In this document: positions 34,026 through 47,280 of the stretch, piece by piece
Position numbering within the stretch: the first letter of the stretch is position 1
How the letters are laid out: every line of letters begins with the position of its first letter
Program-made: the position numbers and the translations under genes
Notes under the pieces: generated by a model
Database searches by the model: none
The model's input: the letters and a program-made list of their open reading frames with translations, nothing else
Told to the model about the DNA's origin: nothing
Assembly: GCF_963924675.1 (NCBI RefSeq)
Contig: NC_089219.1
Span: 147,952,288 to 148,016,287 of the forward strand
Direction: 5' to 3'
DNA from: Phocoena phocoena
Taxonomy: Eukaryota > Chordata > Mammalia > Artiodactyla > Phocoenidae
Length of the DNA: 64,000 nucleotides

Positions 34026-37000
34026 TGTGATTATTATCACTCCTGTCCTACTGATCTTGGATATTGAAGACTCAATGCTATAAGGCAAATGTCCCGAGCT
34101 AACCTAGCACTCCAGGACCGAGAATGCCTCATCCTCCAACTCCCCTGCCCCCTTTCTCTTTGAAGGGGCACTGTCTACCCCACGGAGGCGATGCTGGTCC
34201 CTGGTTGAAATCATATTTACTGTTGCTCTGTTCCTCTGACTTCTGGGTGTAGGCTACAGGGAGAAAGGACTACTCTGTGGTCTGGATACAACTGCCATTT
34301 CAGTTAGGCCTGGCAGAAAGGCAAAGAAGAGAGGACTGCCTGCTTCCCACCTTTAAAATGTGGGGTGCTAGGTCCCCTCCCTGTTTGGTTCCAGGTAATC
34401 CCTCAGGCTTCGTAGACGAGGAAGATCCCTTGATTGTGGAGAATCCTCCTGCCTCCTGCTGTGAAGAAAAGAGGGCTGTCTGGGAGAGATAAGTGTGTGG
34501 GCTCTGTCTACACTAGTTCACTGAAACGCATGGCTGCCCTGCTCTGTTTCCAGTGGGGGTGGGGGGCGCAGACGTTAGCCCTTGCTACCCAAGCTGGGAG
34601 TTGCAATGGGAAAGTCTCCTCAGAGATGTGAGTGTTCTCAGGCCCCCAGGCTCTCACACTGGGTAGGATTTGTTGTGGCACACCTGGGTAGAATCATACC
34701 CAGCTTTCCGGGAGGTCTTGGCTATTCTGATTTGCTTAAACACAAGAAGCCATGTGGACGGCTGACTGACAGAGATGGGCTGTAGAAGAAAATGGAACGG
34801 GTCCCCGTGTGCTTCAAAGAAAGGTCACTGGGCCACTGCCCAGGCAGCCCTTGGTGGCATGACAGGGCCCAGCTGGAGCTCTGGGAAAGGGTGGTATTGG
34901 CTGGGGGAGACTGTCCTCACTGCCACAGGGGGAGATCAGGGCGCTGCCCTCACCTGACTGTGCTTTGTTGCTGCCTTTCCCGGTCTTTGCTCCTAATTCC
35001 CTGCTGTGTGTGTGATAAATGGCCTCCTGCATGAATGAACGGTCTGGCCTTCCTAGCCGAGAGCTCTCAGAGTGAGGTAGGAGAGAAGGGGCTGCACGCA
35101 AGCTGCTGGGCAGGCAGCTTGGTGCTATGGGGTCCCTGCTGTGAAGGGAGCTGTAAAATGCGCCTCCCATCACTGGGGAGCCTGAACCCTTAGTCATCTG
35201 ACTCACTGCTAATCTAATCTTATGGACGCAGCAAAGAGTGATGGAAGCTGTGCCTCTGGAGACCAACGCGGGACACTTTCCTGTGTACCCAACCCCCAAC
35301 ACTCAAACTACAAAATCCACTCCAGTATCTCCCCTTTCAGACCAGGGAAGCTGGCAGACAGAGCCTCTTCTGCCCCACCCCAGAATCGGAGGTCCCCAAC
35401 CTGGACACAAAAGCCTCCTCCTAAGTTACCTTGGGTCCCAGGCTCCAACCCAAGCAGCTCAGGAAAGCCTCCCAGCTCCTGGGCAGATCTCGGCTCTGGT
35501 CTCTGATGGGGCAAGCTCTCAATCCATGGCTCTGGGCCCCCTTAGCATTTCCCTTCTTGGTACTGTCTTTCTTTTTGCACAGCAGCCTTGCTGAAACAGG
35601 AAACCACAATACTTGCTCACCCCAGTTCTTCTCTCTTCCTCTCTGGTGTGATCTGAGGGGCGCCTGAACCTTGAGGCCTTCAGGGCTGGGCTCAGGAGCT
35701 CCTCCCACCAGCAGGCATCCCAGCCACCCTTTCTCTTGCTCTTCGATTGGTCTGAGCTCTTGGTCAGTTTCAAGTCAAAATTCCCTTTCTAGCTTAGACA
35801 AGGATGGGTCTCTGGGTCAGATTCAAACCTTGCAGTTTCTATGAAGGGGGAAAAAAGGCCTTTTTGACCTAGAAGAGAGGTTCCAGTGTAGGTTTTCACG
35901 TGTATCAGGTAGTTCCCTGTGTAAGGATTTTCTCTTTTCTTACTTTACTTCTTCCCAATCCTGGTGTTGTGAAGGCTTTCTGCTCTTCTAAAGTACTGGT
36001 ATTTTTTTTCAGAATTCTGGAATGAGGTCAGCTCTGAACTTCCTCCTTTCTGAAGCAACGGGACGGGACACAGCGGGTAGGGGAAGGTGAAAAGATGGTG
36101 GTTGGGTGGCTGGGAAATCAGGGATCAATAGCAGGCAGAATCTTATGAAAATATTTCCCAATCCACTGAACTAGGAAATTTGGGGAAAAACTAAAAGGAA
36201 CTTATCTGTGTGCATTAAAAAGAAACTATTACAAATGCGATAGGAAATTTCCAAGAAGTTCAGTATAAGACGGTGGAGAGGGAACCGGATTGGGACAAGT
36301 TGACTGAGTAGCTTTGTTACCTTTGTGCAGTCCATCTTGTCTGAATGGCCCATTCAGTGTCTGAATGGATGATTAATGTGGCTCCCATGAAGTCTAAGAC
36401 TTCACATGTGAGGCACGTAATGAGACTTTTAAATAGCTGTGATAAGATAACAATTATTAAGAGGTTGGGAGTATGTCACAATCTTCTCTGTTGCCTACTA
36501 CTGCCTCCATTCTCTGAGGAGAAAGAGAACAGGAGAAGGCAGGGGAAAATGAAGAGGATGAATTCTCAAGTGCTGGGACTGAAGGGAAACGACATTCCCT
36601 CAGGATGAGAGACAATAGCCCAAGGTCCTGTGTCTGAAGCTTGGCACATGGAGATAGGAATGAGGACAGAGGGGCTGGGGAGCCCAAGATGGCAGAGTAA
36701 GAGAATGTTATGGGCATAGAAGTATGAGAGGGTTCTGGGAGATTAGGGCGCTAGAGCATAAGAGAGGACAGGTGACGGTAATACGAGTTCCTGTTGGCCA
36801 GCTATTCGGGTCCCATTGAAAGTCAGAAAGAAATGTGTATGAAGTTTGAAATCCCTTTTAGGGCTATGCATTCAATGGGGTACCACCTCTACTTTAACTG
36901 GGGTTTGGAGAAGTTACAAGTGTCAGTTCAAGGTCACACAGGTTTGCCTGGCATCAGAGCCTGAGCTCTTAACACTATGTTCTGAGAATAATACAATTAA

Positions 37001-37044
37001 TAAGGTTGTCATACCTATCTATCTATACAGACAGAAAGAAAGAG

Positions 37045-37045
<1 letters not shown>

Positions 37046-37083
<38 letters not shown>
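37046..37083 (+). repeat. (AC)n microsatellite
   Basis: Nineteen uninterrupted CA units preceded and followed by GA-rich sequence. Confidence 0.95.
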
Positions 37084-37089
<6 letters not shown>

Positions 37090-37413
37090 GAGAGAACTCT
37101 GAAAACAGAGACTGTACCTTATTTTCAAATGCCCATGAAGCGTCAAAAAATTTGCTGTATTGATCATAAAGCAAACTTCATTAAAAAAAAGCAAACATTA
37201 GTCTAATGTAATGCATTGAAAATAGACAGGATTTGACTTTTAGTCTGCTGCTGCCCTCAATCAGTTGTGTGGGCTTGGCTTATTATTTGATTTCTATCCC
37301 AATTTCTTCATTTGTAAATGGGGAGGGCCCCTTCTGGAGCTAATATTTTCTGAATCTTTGCTTTCTGTTTAAAACTGTATTACCCTCAAAAGAATGATGT
37401 TGGACCCTTATCA

Positions 37414-37712
37414 CATAAATAAAAATGAACTCAAAACGGACCAAAGACCTAACTGTAACAGCTAAAACTATAAAACTCTTAGAAGAAAACTTAGGACAAA
37501 ATCTTCAGGACATTGGATCTGGCAATGATTTCTTGAATGTGACACCAAAAGCACAGTTTGGGATGATGAAAAAGTTCTGGAAATGGATAATGGTGGATGG
37601 TTGCATAACAGTGTGAATTACTTAAGTAGTGCCACTAAACTGTACAGTTAAAAATGGTTAAAATTCTAAACTTTATGTCGTATATTTCACAATAAAAATT
37701 ATTATATGTCAT
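37414..37712 (+). mobile_element. L1 LINE fragment (ORF2 end joined to 3' terminus)
   Basis: The left part resembles L1 ORF2 coding sequence (ACCTAACTGTAACAGCTAAA, then AACTCTTAGAAGAAAACTTA). The right part resembles an old L1 3' end (TACAGTTAAAAATGGTTAAA, then TTCACAATAAAAATT). The intervening sequence is missing. Confidence 0.65.
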
Positions 37713-39757
37713 GCATACAAAAGAATATAGAAAAAAAGCAAACATTAAAACAAGTTTATCTCTTACAGCAGGATTTTCTAACCATAGTACAGTAAAATTA
37801 GAAATAAATAGCAAAAGTTGGAAGAAATAAACATTTCAACCTCTTGGAAAAAGAATCCTCCTGGTTTACTCTTGAAATCTAGAGGAGACCAAATCTGTAA
37901 CTAAGAATGACTTGAAAACAACACTAATGAGAATATTAAGAACAAAATCTATGAGATGTGGCCAAGGCATAGTCTTAAATATTTTTGTATTCGTAGTCTT
38001 AAATATTTTCATTACTTAAATAAGGGGGATTAAAAACAAATTAGCCATTTATTTATTTTCAAATAAATTTCTAAAAAAAGAAAGGAGGTAAGAATAAAAG
38101 GGAGATAAAAGGGGAAAGCAATAGAATAAATTGGAATTTAGAGTAGAATTCATTTATTTATTCATAAATAAATTCAGGAACTGGTCCTCGTGTGTGTTTG
38201 TGGAGAGAGGTATAAATACCAATAGAAAAAAAAAAAGCAATAAAATAAACTACTAGCAAGCCAAATCAATTTAAAAAAGCAAAAGCACATCTGTAAAAAT
38301 GTATTAACAATACATGGAAAGTAAACATAATTCAATGGAAACTAAAATAAATTTAGAGTTATTTGTGCAACTAAGCTAGTGTTTTGAAAATCTGGATAAG
38401 ATGGATTTAAGAAACTCTGCTTTACCAAATTAGACTCAAGTCGAGGTAGATGGTCTAATCATCTGCCTGCCTCTACTGAGGGTCCCCTTCCTCTAGTGTG
38501 GGTTAGAAAAGAGAAGGATTTAGATCAGGCCCCTGTTGAGTTGACCACCTGGCATTTACTGGCCAGCATTCAGTGCTTCTCCTCACTATTTCCAGGTCCC
38601 TTTGTTGATGGTCATATCCTGAACTTTGGGATATGGTCTCCTTGATAGATGCTGAGCCCTCTCTGAGCTCCCATGAACAGGTAAATATAGGATAAGAAAC
38701 ACTATGCTTTAGAACCCTGTTGCTTTACCCTTCACAACATCACACAAGGAGGTATAGGATTATCAGATTTTATGGTAGGGTTGGGGTAATGACCGGGAAT
38801 CTCAATTATGAAAGAAAAAATCTTAAACTGTATGCTAATATGACTTTTCCTATACTCCAAGAAATAGCACTGTGAAGTTAACCCCTAGTTAACCCATGGA
38901 GGGCCCCCTATGGGTGCTACTAGTTCTAATCTTGTTCTCCCTTTCCACTCTACTGGATGACTCCTTATTCATTTTTTGGGAAATGGCAACCTTGCTCAAA
39001 AGAAGTTGTCCGTCCAATATTTTCTCAGCAATGCCTTCCTGAAGTATAAGTTATTCACTTTAGAATAAGTTCACAGACATTCAACAGAATAGTACCTGGT
39101 GGCCTTGGCAACCCACATTCTGCAGAAGGTACCAGGGGTGTGTGGTGAGGGGAGCTTGGAACTCCAAGTCCTGCAGAGCAGCTCAGGGTGGGCATACTTA
39201 AGTCTGTTCCCATTCAAGTTTTCCCCAGTGCAGACTTGCAGACTTTCCTCTTTAGTCTTCCAAGTGTCTAGCTGGTAACTGTTTAATCAGATGTCCATAC
39301 AAACATCCCTAGGACAAATATCCATTCTCAGAGGGGATACAGTCTAAACTCATCAGGAGAAGATGAATAGCTTCTTAACTTGTCCATTTGCAAGTCTGCT
39401 TCTCTAACAGTGGAGTTACAACTTCACATTCATGGCAGGACAGAATTCTCAGTCCTCTTCTCTTTTTTTGCTTTGTCATCATTGTTGATAGAGGACCTTT
39501 TACTGTACTAAAACCTCCAAGTTACGCTGTGAGAGATGATCAACATTGGCATGAGATTCATCTATTGTGTAGATGCTAGGAATCTGAAAGGCTTAACCCC
39601 AACGCACAACTAACTGTGGATCCATTCTTGTGGGTCTCAGCACTGAGCAAGGAACAAGTTACTTTTCATTCGAGGCTCCTGAGAAGGACCATCTCACTGT
39701 GTTTGACCTGGAAGGGCCCAGACAGGATGCAACTTTAAGCCTGGGGGGTGGGGTGAA

Positions 39758-39803
39758 AGGTGTGTGTACGCGTGTGCGCGTGTGTGCGTGTGTGTGTGTG
39801 TTA
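39758..39803 (+). repeat. (TG)n repeat with CG interruptions
   Basis: Alternating TG/CG dinucleotides (GTGTGCGCGTGTGTGCGTG), a potential Z-DNA-forming stretch. Confidence 0.9.
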
Positions 39804-41404
39804 GAATGGACAGATAGAAAAGCGAAGAAGAAGGTAGGCCAGAAAAGGAGGGCCTCCCAGACACCAATCTGTTTGGACTAAAAGGAAAAACTTGGTGTTA
39901 GTCTTCAGAACAACTTAGTTTCTCCCTTTAGACTTTGTTTCGGATTGTGTCCCCTTGGGCCTGTCAGAATACAAAATAAGGCTTATCTCCGAATCAGATA
40001 TCATCGTGAGTTATCCCCTAGGTATGCCATACCCCCTTCTGAACTTTAAAAACTACTGCTTTCTAGGGTTCAATTAAAGCACTGCCCTCCTTCCCCCAGG
40101 GTGAGTTGTCCAATAACAGGACTCTGAGAACTTCTGGTTTATCACTAAAAAGCCACCTTATTTATTAAAAACAATATACTTACACAAATTACTCAGCTAC
40201 CAAAGACCATTTAAGAAAAAATTAAAAATATGAAGCTTCTATTCTTTAAAACATGCTTTCACTTACTTTACTTTACTTGCGTATTGTTTTCTCATGATAG
40301 CCTGGGTCGTCAGAACCAGTACCTTTGTCTTAAGCCAAGAATTCTAAGAGCCTCAACAAGAGTAACCGTACTCACTAACAATGTAAGTCCAGAGACGTTT
40401 GCTCTCTGGTAAAATTAGGTTATTTAATAGTGTTATCCTCTTTCTGAAACTGACAATTTTCCTTCCTAGTTTAAATTGTCATTTTTTGGCCACAGCTTCA
40501 GTTAAACGGTACCAATTATTTCACAGATGGCCTCACATTCCCAAACTGTAATATCCACCAGAGCCTTTTCAATACGTCTTACATCTACGTTTCTACCCTT
40601 ACCTTTCAGATCTGTTTTAGACTCAGCACAATCTATTATCCATAACAGAGAATATTTGAATTGATGCAGTAAAATGAACCCAGACTGATCTCACCAGAGG
40701 GCTGACGTGCTAGACGGCTGTCAGCCTGCTCTGCAGAGAGCATTCCAGGGCTCTGAAAACTAATAATGAAAGCAGCTTGGTGGAGAAATGAGTCAGAAAG
40801 CCTTCAGATTTTCTTTCATTTTCTTTTTTTCAGTTCTAAAAAGGGGTAATCTGATACCCTTAAAAGAATTTTTAAAATAGAAAAAGAAAGACTTCATCTT
40901 ACCACCCAAACACAAATTAGTTCATATTTTTTACATTCCCTTCTAGTTTTTGCCTGTATGCACACATCTTTTTTTTTTAACAATGTAGATTTTGTGTTGT
41001 GAATCTACAATTGTTTTCTTTCCACTTGATACTGTATTATAAATAGTTTTCATGTTTTTACCTTTTTTCATATTTTTACTTTTTAGTGTTGTCACAATCT
41101 TTCATAATGTGAGTGTGCTACGATCTGTTTAATAATTTCCTTATTATTGAATGACAGCCATGCCTCCCTAGCATTGCTCAGGATAATGATCAACCGCTGG
41201 TTAATACCATTTAATAGACATAAAAATAACTATGAGTTATAATATTATAATTTTCTGTGATTGCAATGATAAATTCAGAGCTGGGATAACTTTCAACTTT
41301 GGAACAAGATCACTTTATGTATCATATCTGATACGTCCTGTTGCTCACTCTGAAGGGTTTTGCCCTGAGTGGCAGCCCAGGGCAATAGAGCAGCAAGGGT
41401 GCTC

Positions 41405-41610
41405 CGAAGTAGGGCTGCCTGTGTTGGAAGCCTGGCTTCACCTTTACTGCCTGTTTCAGTTTAGTAAATTATTTAACCTCTTTATATCTCAGTTTCTTCC
41501 TCTGTAAAATGACTATAATGATAATCCCTACCCTACGGGATTATTTAAAGATTACATGAGCTAACACTTATGTAGTACTCAGTACATGTTAGCTCTCACT
41601 ATTATTTTAG
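41405..41610 (+). repeat. MIR SINE remnant
   Basis: AAATTATTTAACCTCTTTAT, CAGTTTCTTCCTCTGTAAAA, then GGATTATTTAAAGATTACAT and GTACTCAGTACATGTTAG. Confidence 0.75.
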
Positions 41611-42599
41611 CCCTTGTGACCTATCAGTGATGGAGGTAATGGATCCTCACTTGGATCTGCAGTTGTATGAATATGAAGGAATGGTTTCAGTGAGTTTTTG
41701 TCTGGTATAATTTCACAAGTATATCTATAGGATAAAAATGTTTAAAGTTATCACTTCAAAAGACCAATAAACATGTGGAACCTTCCATCCATGAGATGAT
41801 GGCAAAAGTTAAAATATGTAATGTTTTGACAATCTAAATATCTTTATTATTATTCTATTTTTTGTGTTTAATAAAATATGTAACTTTTAAAACTCACTAA
41901 ACGGACCAGGTTCTTTTAAGAGTACGTGTTACGCTACTCTGTGGAAGAAAAATATTTGACGTGCCTCACAGAGCTCCCCCCACATAAGTGTCTGGCAGGT
42001 CATTTACTTCTATTTTTTTATTGGACCAAATCAAATGTGTTCTGACATAAATAATGGGAATCATAATAGCACCTACCTCATTTTGAGCATTAAATGAGTT
42101 AATATTCATACAGTAGAATAATGTCTGAACCTAGTGAGTATATGGAAATGTGGGCTAATAAATGAAGTTAAAAAATCATCCCAATGTGTTGACACTCGTT
42201 TTAGCTTTTGTATTATGTGATTGATAATTTGATTTATAGGGAGATTATATGGAGGAACTTAATTTGATTTATCTGGAGATTTTGGTCATTTCTAAATTTT
42301 AGATTTTACTACAGTGAGCACCTGCATGCATGCAGTTATGCGTTTTCTTCTTTTAAAATATGTCCTTGAGGATGCAAATCTCAGCAGTGGGTTTGCTGGA
42401 GCGGTTTCATGAAGACGTGGTTTCCTTCTGATGAGAAAGTTTTGCAGGAAGTGGGCCGGAAGGAGTAGAGCTAAGGTATAGGGCACTGCTGGAGATGGCA
42501 AAGTCAGGAGAGCTGCAGAGAGGTGAGGGCCCTCCTACCAGCGTGATAGCTCACTGCTGCTGGGTGTCGGCAAGGAGGCAAAACCAGGGTGGTGTGGTG

Positions 42600-42740
42600 A
42601 AAAGAGTAATGGTCTGGAATCTGGAGAAATGACTTTTACATCCATCTACGCCTCTCTCCTGAAATGCAAAGTTGTTTTGTCCCTGTGGGTCTCAGTTTCC
42701 CCTAAAGCCTTTCCCAGTATTAGGGTCTAAGAGTCCTCTA
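42600..42740 (+). repeat. MIR-like SINE remnant
   Basis: AATCTGGAGAAATGACTTTT followed by GGGTCTCAGTTTCCCCTAAA. Weak and truncated. Confidence 0.45.
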
Positions 42741-45539
42741 TTTCTGATATATTAATTAAATACTTTATACATGCCAAGATCTGTGTTTGGTACTAGGGAG
42801 GCAACAATGAGTAAAATACAGCAAGTCCCTTGATGTAGTCATGTAAGACAATTTAAAAGGTAAATTTAGAGTTGGTAAACTCAAGTGATAGGCAAATACA
42901 GAAATTTATAGAGGCACGGGAGAGGGGTGGGAGAGCGCCCATCCCAGCCTTGAGGGGTGGGCCCTGGCAGAAGGGGGCAAGTTTTCCTAGAGGGGGTAGT
43001 GGTTGAGCTGAGCAGGATTTAAGCAGACTATGGGGAGAGTGAAGAGTGTCTGGGCAGAAGCGGTGGCCTGGGTAGAGGTACGGTGGGAATAGCAGGGCGC
43101 CTTCAGAGGGCCAGCGGTTCTGTGTCCTCAGGGAATCCAAAGCTTGGCAGGTGACCTGAGGTGTGTCTGGGGAGGTGGCCGGGGTCCTTGCACATCACTG
43201 TAAAGAGTTTAGGTTTTCTATGTACCATTTTACCCAAGGATGGCTTTGGGTATATGCTAGCCTCCACTCGCAGCCAAGACTCTGTCTTGATTTCCCTATA
43301 CCTTGACATTTCTTTCCCCTGGAGGCTCAGAGCCCCTTGCTTTTGAGGATGACCACTAGCTGTCGCTATTGAACAGATCTGGCTGCCCACAGCTAAAGGC
43401 CAATGGTGGTGTTCTAGGCTGCTAGCTCCCGGCGGCCCTACCAGATGCTTGAGTGTGCCCCGCCTCCTCTGGGTCTGTTCATCCGTCCTGCGAGGTGACT
43501 CCCCGTAGACACGCAGTGAGGAGGTGGTGGTAGCCCTTGAGCAGAACCTGGGCAAGCTGGGGGAAGGAATTGTGGTGAAGTGCGGTCCACCACACCACCG
43601 CAGTCAGCCACTGGGTGGCGCTGCCACCACTGACCGCAGAAAAGGGAGGCCTGTGAAAAGGGTAAGTCTCTGGATAGGACTGCTTTGCTGCTTTGGGATG
43701 GAGTAACTTCTGGCGTCCACTCTGTTACCTGGAGTTCGGGGGCCACAGGACTGGTCAAGGACAGTGTGAGGGAGGTCTGGAAGCACACCAGGTCAGCCAA
43801 CACTGCCATTTTTCGGGTCCTTCAGGCCTCACCCCGGGCCGGCATGTATTTTTTGACTTGTCCCCAGTTTCCACCCTTTGGTTCCAGGTCATGCAATGAG
43901 CCAATACACCCTTCCCTTTGGCTTCTGTTTCCTTATTTTCCTTCCCAGCAACTCCCATCTCCAAAGCCTCCCCATTCAGCGGGTGTTCATCTGGGACTTT
44001 ACTTTTTTAGGAATCCATTTCCCCCTCTCCTTTTTCCTGTGGCATTGCTGTTCGCTGTGTCTGTGTCCTCACCCTGTGTGTTCGGGATCTGTGCAGACTT
44101 AATTCTGCTTCTCCTGGCTTTTCTGCCTCTGGGCATTGTAGTTCTAAGGACTCTTTTACCTTTTTAAAAATTCTCTTTTCTTGTCTGCCTTTCCTTTTCA
44201 CATTTGCCCTGTCTTCGTCCCTGTCTCCCATTCCCCCACCTTTAAAAACCAGAGAATGTAGACATATTCTAAGTCTAACTAGAAAACTTGTGAGTCTAAC
44301 AACTAGAGAAGTTAGAGTCTAACAACTAGCGGGGGAGGATATAGCAAGTAAGGGGTATCCTGACTTTTCTTGGCATCCTTCATGAGCTGGCGACCCTCTG
44401 GGGTGGGCTGGTGATCTAGGGGCGCTGAGAGGCTGACACTGAGGCAGACTTGCTGGAGACATGGTGAGACAGCATGGGTACTTATGTGTTTTTCTCTTCC
44501 CTCAATGCTGCAAGTTAATTTGGTTCTCATACCTCCCTTGAGAAATTAAGGGATGCTTCTGGGACCTGATTAGCATATGTGTCCCCGTGCTCTGGGATGG
44601 GCACTAATGAAGACGAATGTGGGTTCTTGGCAAATTCCCTGGACAGCAGGCAATGCCAGAAGGTGTAAGGGTTCTACCCAACATGTAGCATCCTCAGAGG
44701 GGAACAGGAGTACACTCTGAGCCAAGGGAAGGTTAGGCCTGTAACTAAGGTCCCAAAGGACTGGTTAGTAGCATAACATATGCTGACTGCTTCCTCTCAC
44801 ACAACTTTAGAGCCTTAGTCTCCAAAGGGGATGTGTTGCAGGGACTACTGGGGTGTAGGGAGAAAAATATTAGAATTTCTCTTTATTTTTTTTATCTTGT
44901 CTTTTTAAGATTTCTATTTTTGCATATGTTTTGTGCTAGTAAATATTACATGCATATATTATATAAATAGTAGCTATGTATCTATCAGAAATACATATGT
45001 CTAATCATTTTTTAATGATGAAGTGTGGGATCCAAAGTTTCAGAGATCACTGCTCTGGAGAATCTTTGGAGCTTGCCATGGACTCTAGCGGAGGCCTGTG
45101 ATGCTGGCCCAGAGCAGCCCAGCTGAGGAAAAAGGTCCAGCCTGTGTGGACAGACTTGGCGGCGAGGTGGGACTTAGTTGTCCTTGAGAGGGAGCTCTCC
45201 AGAAACAGCAGCTGGATGACTGTCCCCCATGCCCATGTGAGTCACAGCCTCTGAGATCAACCTCAGGGTCCCCTGCTACCTGATACCTTAGGGCCTTTTA
45301 TTACATTCTTTGCTGAGGACAGGTTTCATAGTTTCTCAAAGGGAAATTTGAAGAGGTGGGAGGCCTAGGATATTCTGCAGCATGGGGGGAGCTGTGACTG
45401 ATTAGGACTTTGCAGATGGTCAGGTGGGAGGGGATCCCGTCACCATGGTTAGGAGCCTGGCATCTTAGGGACTGTGTCCTGCTCTGACTGTATCTCAGAC
45501 TTGTTTCCGAGGTGATTTACATTTGTGGCAAATACTTGT

Positions 45540-46110
45540 GGTTGCCTAACGGAACCCCATTTTTGTTTGGGGTGGAAATGTGCTCAGCTGAAAATTCCAT
45601 CTCTCAACCTCTCTTGAAGGGAGAGGTGGTCCCAAGATGTGACCCTAGCCCAGGGGATGTAAGCTGAAGTCCTCGCTGGGGCTTTCCTATTGGCTGCTTA
45701 TTAGGGGTCAGAATCAGCTGGTGCACACATTTGACCCTTCACATTCCTCTTTTTTTTTTTGGCATGATGCTGAAGGTGGGGCAGCTGTCTTGTGACCCCA
45801 CCGTGACAAGGAGGAAGATGGATAATTGGAAATATAGAAGGAGCCTGGCTGCCGGAGGTGCTGGTCTGCTCTTCCCAGACTTTTTGTTATGGAAGGAAAA
45901 GAAATCTCTATTTGATTCAGCCATTGCAGGGGTTTTTCTGTTGCTCCCAGGGGAACGCAGTGCTAGCGAACAGGAAGGTGGACTCAGGGCTCGCAGACAC
46001 AAGGCCATGGCTTCATGCAAGATGCTGACGTCCTTAGAGTTGAAGAACGTGAGCGTCCCCTGTCTCAGGGAGCCCTTGTTCCCTCTTCTTCTCCAGCAAT
46101 GATGGAAACA
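45540..46110 (+). repeat. Unclassified old interspersed repeat, possibly MaLR LTR
   Basis: Contains GGTGGAAATGTGCTCAGCTG, a GACCCTAGCCCAGGG block and AAGGAGGAAGATGGATAATT, reminiscent of mammalian MLT1 LTR remnants. I am not sure of the class. An ORF of 123 codons here is not gene-like. Confidence 0.35.
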
Positions 46111-46564
46111 AGCTGTCCTGTTACTTGCGAGTCCTTGGAAGAGGAGAGAGGCATTGAGCTGGCCCTTTAAGGATGACTAATTCTGTTAAGAATGTGGAAA
46201 GTGAAAGTCAGGGCGAGTGCTGGAGCCGACTGTGCAGGTTTGAGCGAACTGATGGTGCTTAGCTCTGCTAATACAAATTCAGTGGTGGCTTCAAATTGGC
46301 CATGGTGAGAGTACTTGTATCATGGAAGTAGGCAAATATTACACATCAGGGCTTTTTTCTTTTTTTTTCTTTTCGGGAGAGCCAGTTTTTAAGCATTTAC
46401 CAACACACCCTTGGAAAGACCACAAGTTTAGTTTACTAACTACCTTAATATTGTTTCATAGCTTCTCTGCTTTCCCCATGCTGGCTAATAAGTTATAAGT
46501 GAGCAGAATCAAGAAGCAGCTGATTTCTACTGAACTCAGGCTGAAGTCTTTTATGTATTTATTT

Positions 46565-47059
46565 ATTTATTTTCTTTTTTCTTTTTTATTTATTTATTTA
46601 TTTTTTTAACATCTTTATGGGGGTATAATTGCTTTACAATGGTGTGTTAGTTTCTGCTTTATAACAAAGTGAATCAGCTATACATATACATATGCTCCCA
46701 TGTGTCTTCCCTCTTGCGTCTCCCTCCCTCCCACTCTCCCCATCCCACCCCTCCAGGCTGTCCCAAAGCCCCGAGCTAATATCCCTGTGCCTTGCGGCTG
46801 CTTCCCCCTAGCTATCTACCTTACTACGTTTGTTAGTGTGTATATGTCCATGACTCTCTCTCGCCCTGTCAAAACTCACCCTTCCCCCTCCCCATATCCT
46901 CAAGTCCGTTCTCCAGTAGGTCTGCGCCTCTATTCCTGTCTTATCCCTAGGTTCTTCATGACATTTTTTTTCCTTAAATTCCATATATATGTGTTAGCAT
47001 ACGGTATTTGTCTTTTTCTTTCTGACTTACTTCACGCTGTATGACAGACTCTAGGTCTA
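46565..47059 (-). mobile_element. L1 LINE 3' end, minus orientation (artiodactyl type)
   Basis: A T-rich stretch, then TTTTTTAACATCTTTATGGG, GTGAATCAGCTATACATATA, CCATGACTCTCTCTCGCC and CTTACTTCACGCTGTATGAC, the reverse complement of a 5'-truncated L1 terminus. Confidence 0.9.
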
Positions 47060-47073
47060 TTATGTATTTATTT

Positions 47074-47280
47074 TTAAAGATCCTTGAATTTTATTTATTT
47101 ATTTATTTGGCTGTGTCAGGTCTCAGTTGTGGCATGCAGGGTCTTTTGTTGTGCACGGCTCTAGGCATGGGCTTAGTGGCCCCGAGGCATGTGGGATCTT
47201 AGTTCCCCAATGAGGGATCCAACCCACATCCTCTGCATCGGAAAGCGGATTCTGAACCACTGGATCACCAGGGAAGTCCC
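47074..47280 (-). mobile_element. Older CHR/tRNA-derived SINE
   Basis: TTTATTTATTTATTTGGCTG, GGTCTCAGTTGTGGCATGCA, GGCATGTGGGATCTTAGTTC, and the head end CACCAGGGAAGTCCC. Minus orientation. Confidence 0.85.

Noticed and set aside
43685..44167. 160-codon plus-strand ORF in the TRAF3IP3-HSD11B1 interval
   Set aside because: Low-complexity hydrophobic composition, no recognisable domain, no splice or promoter context. It is most likely a chance ORF in GC-richer sequence.
45731..46102. 123-codon plus-strand ORF
   Set aside because: It overlaps an old interspersed repeat and has no family resemblance.
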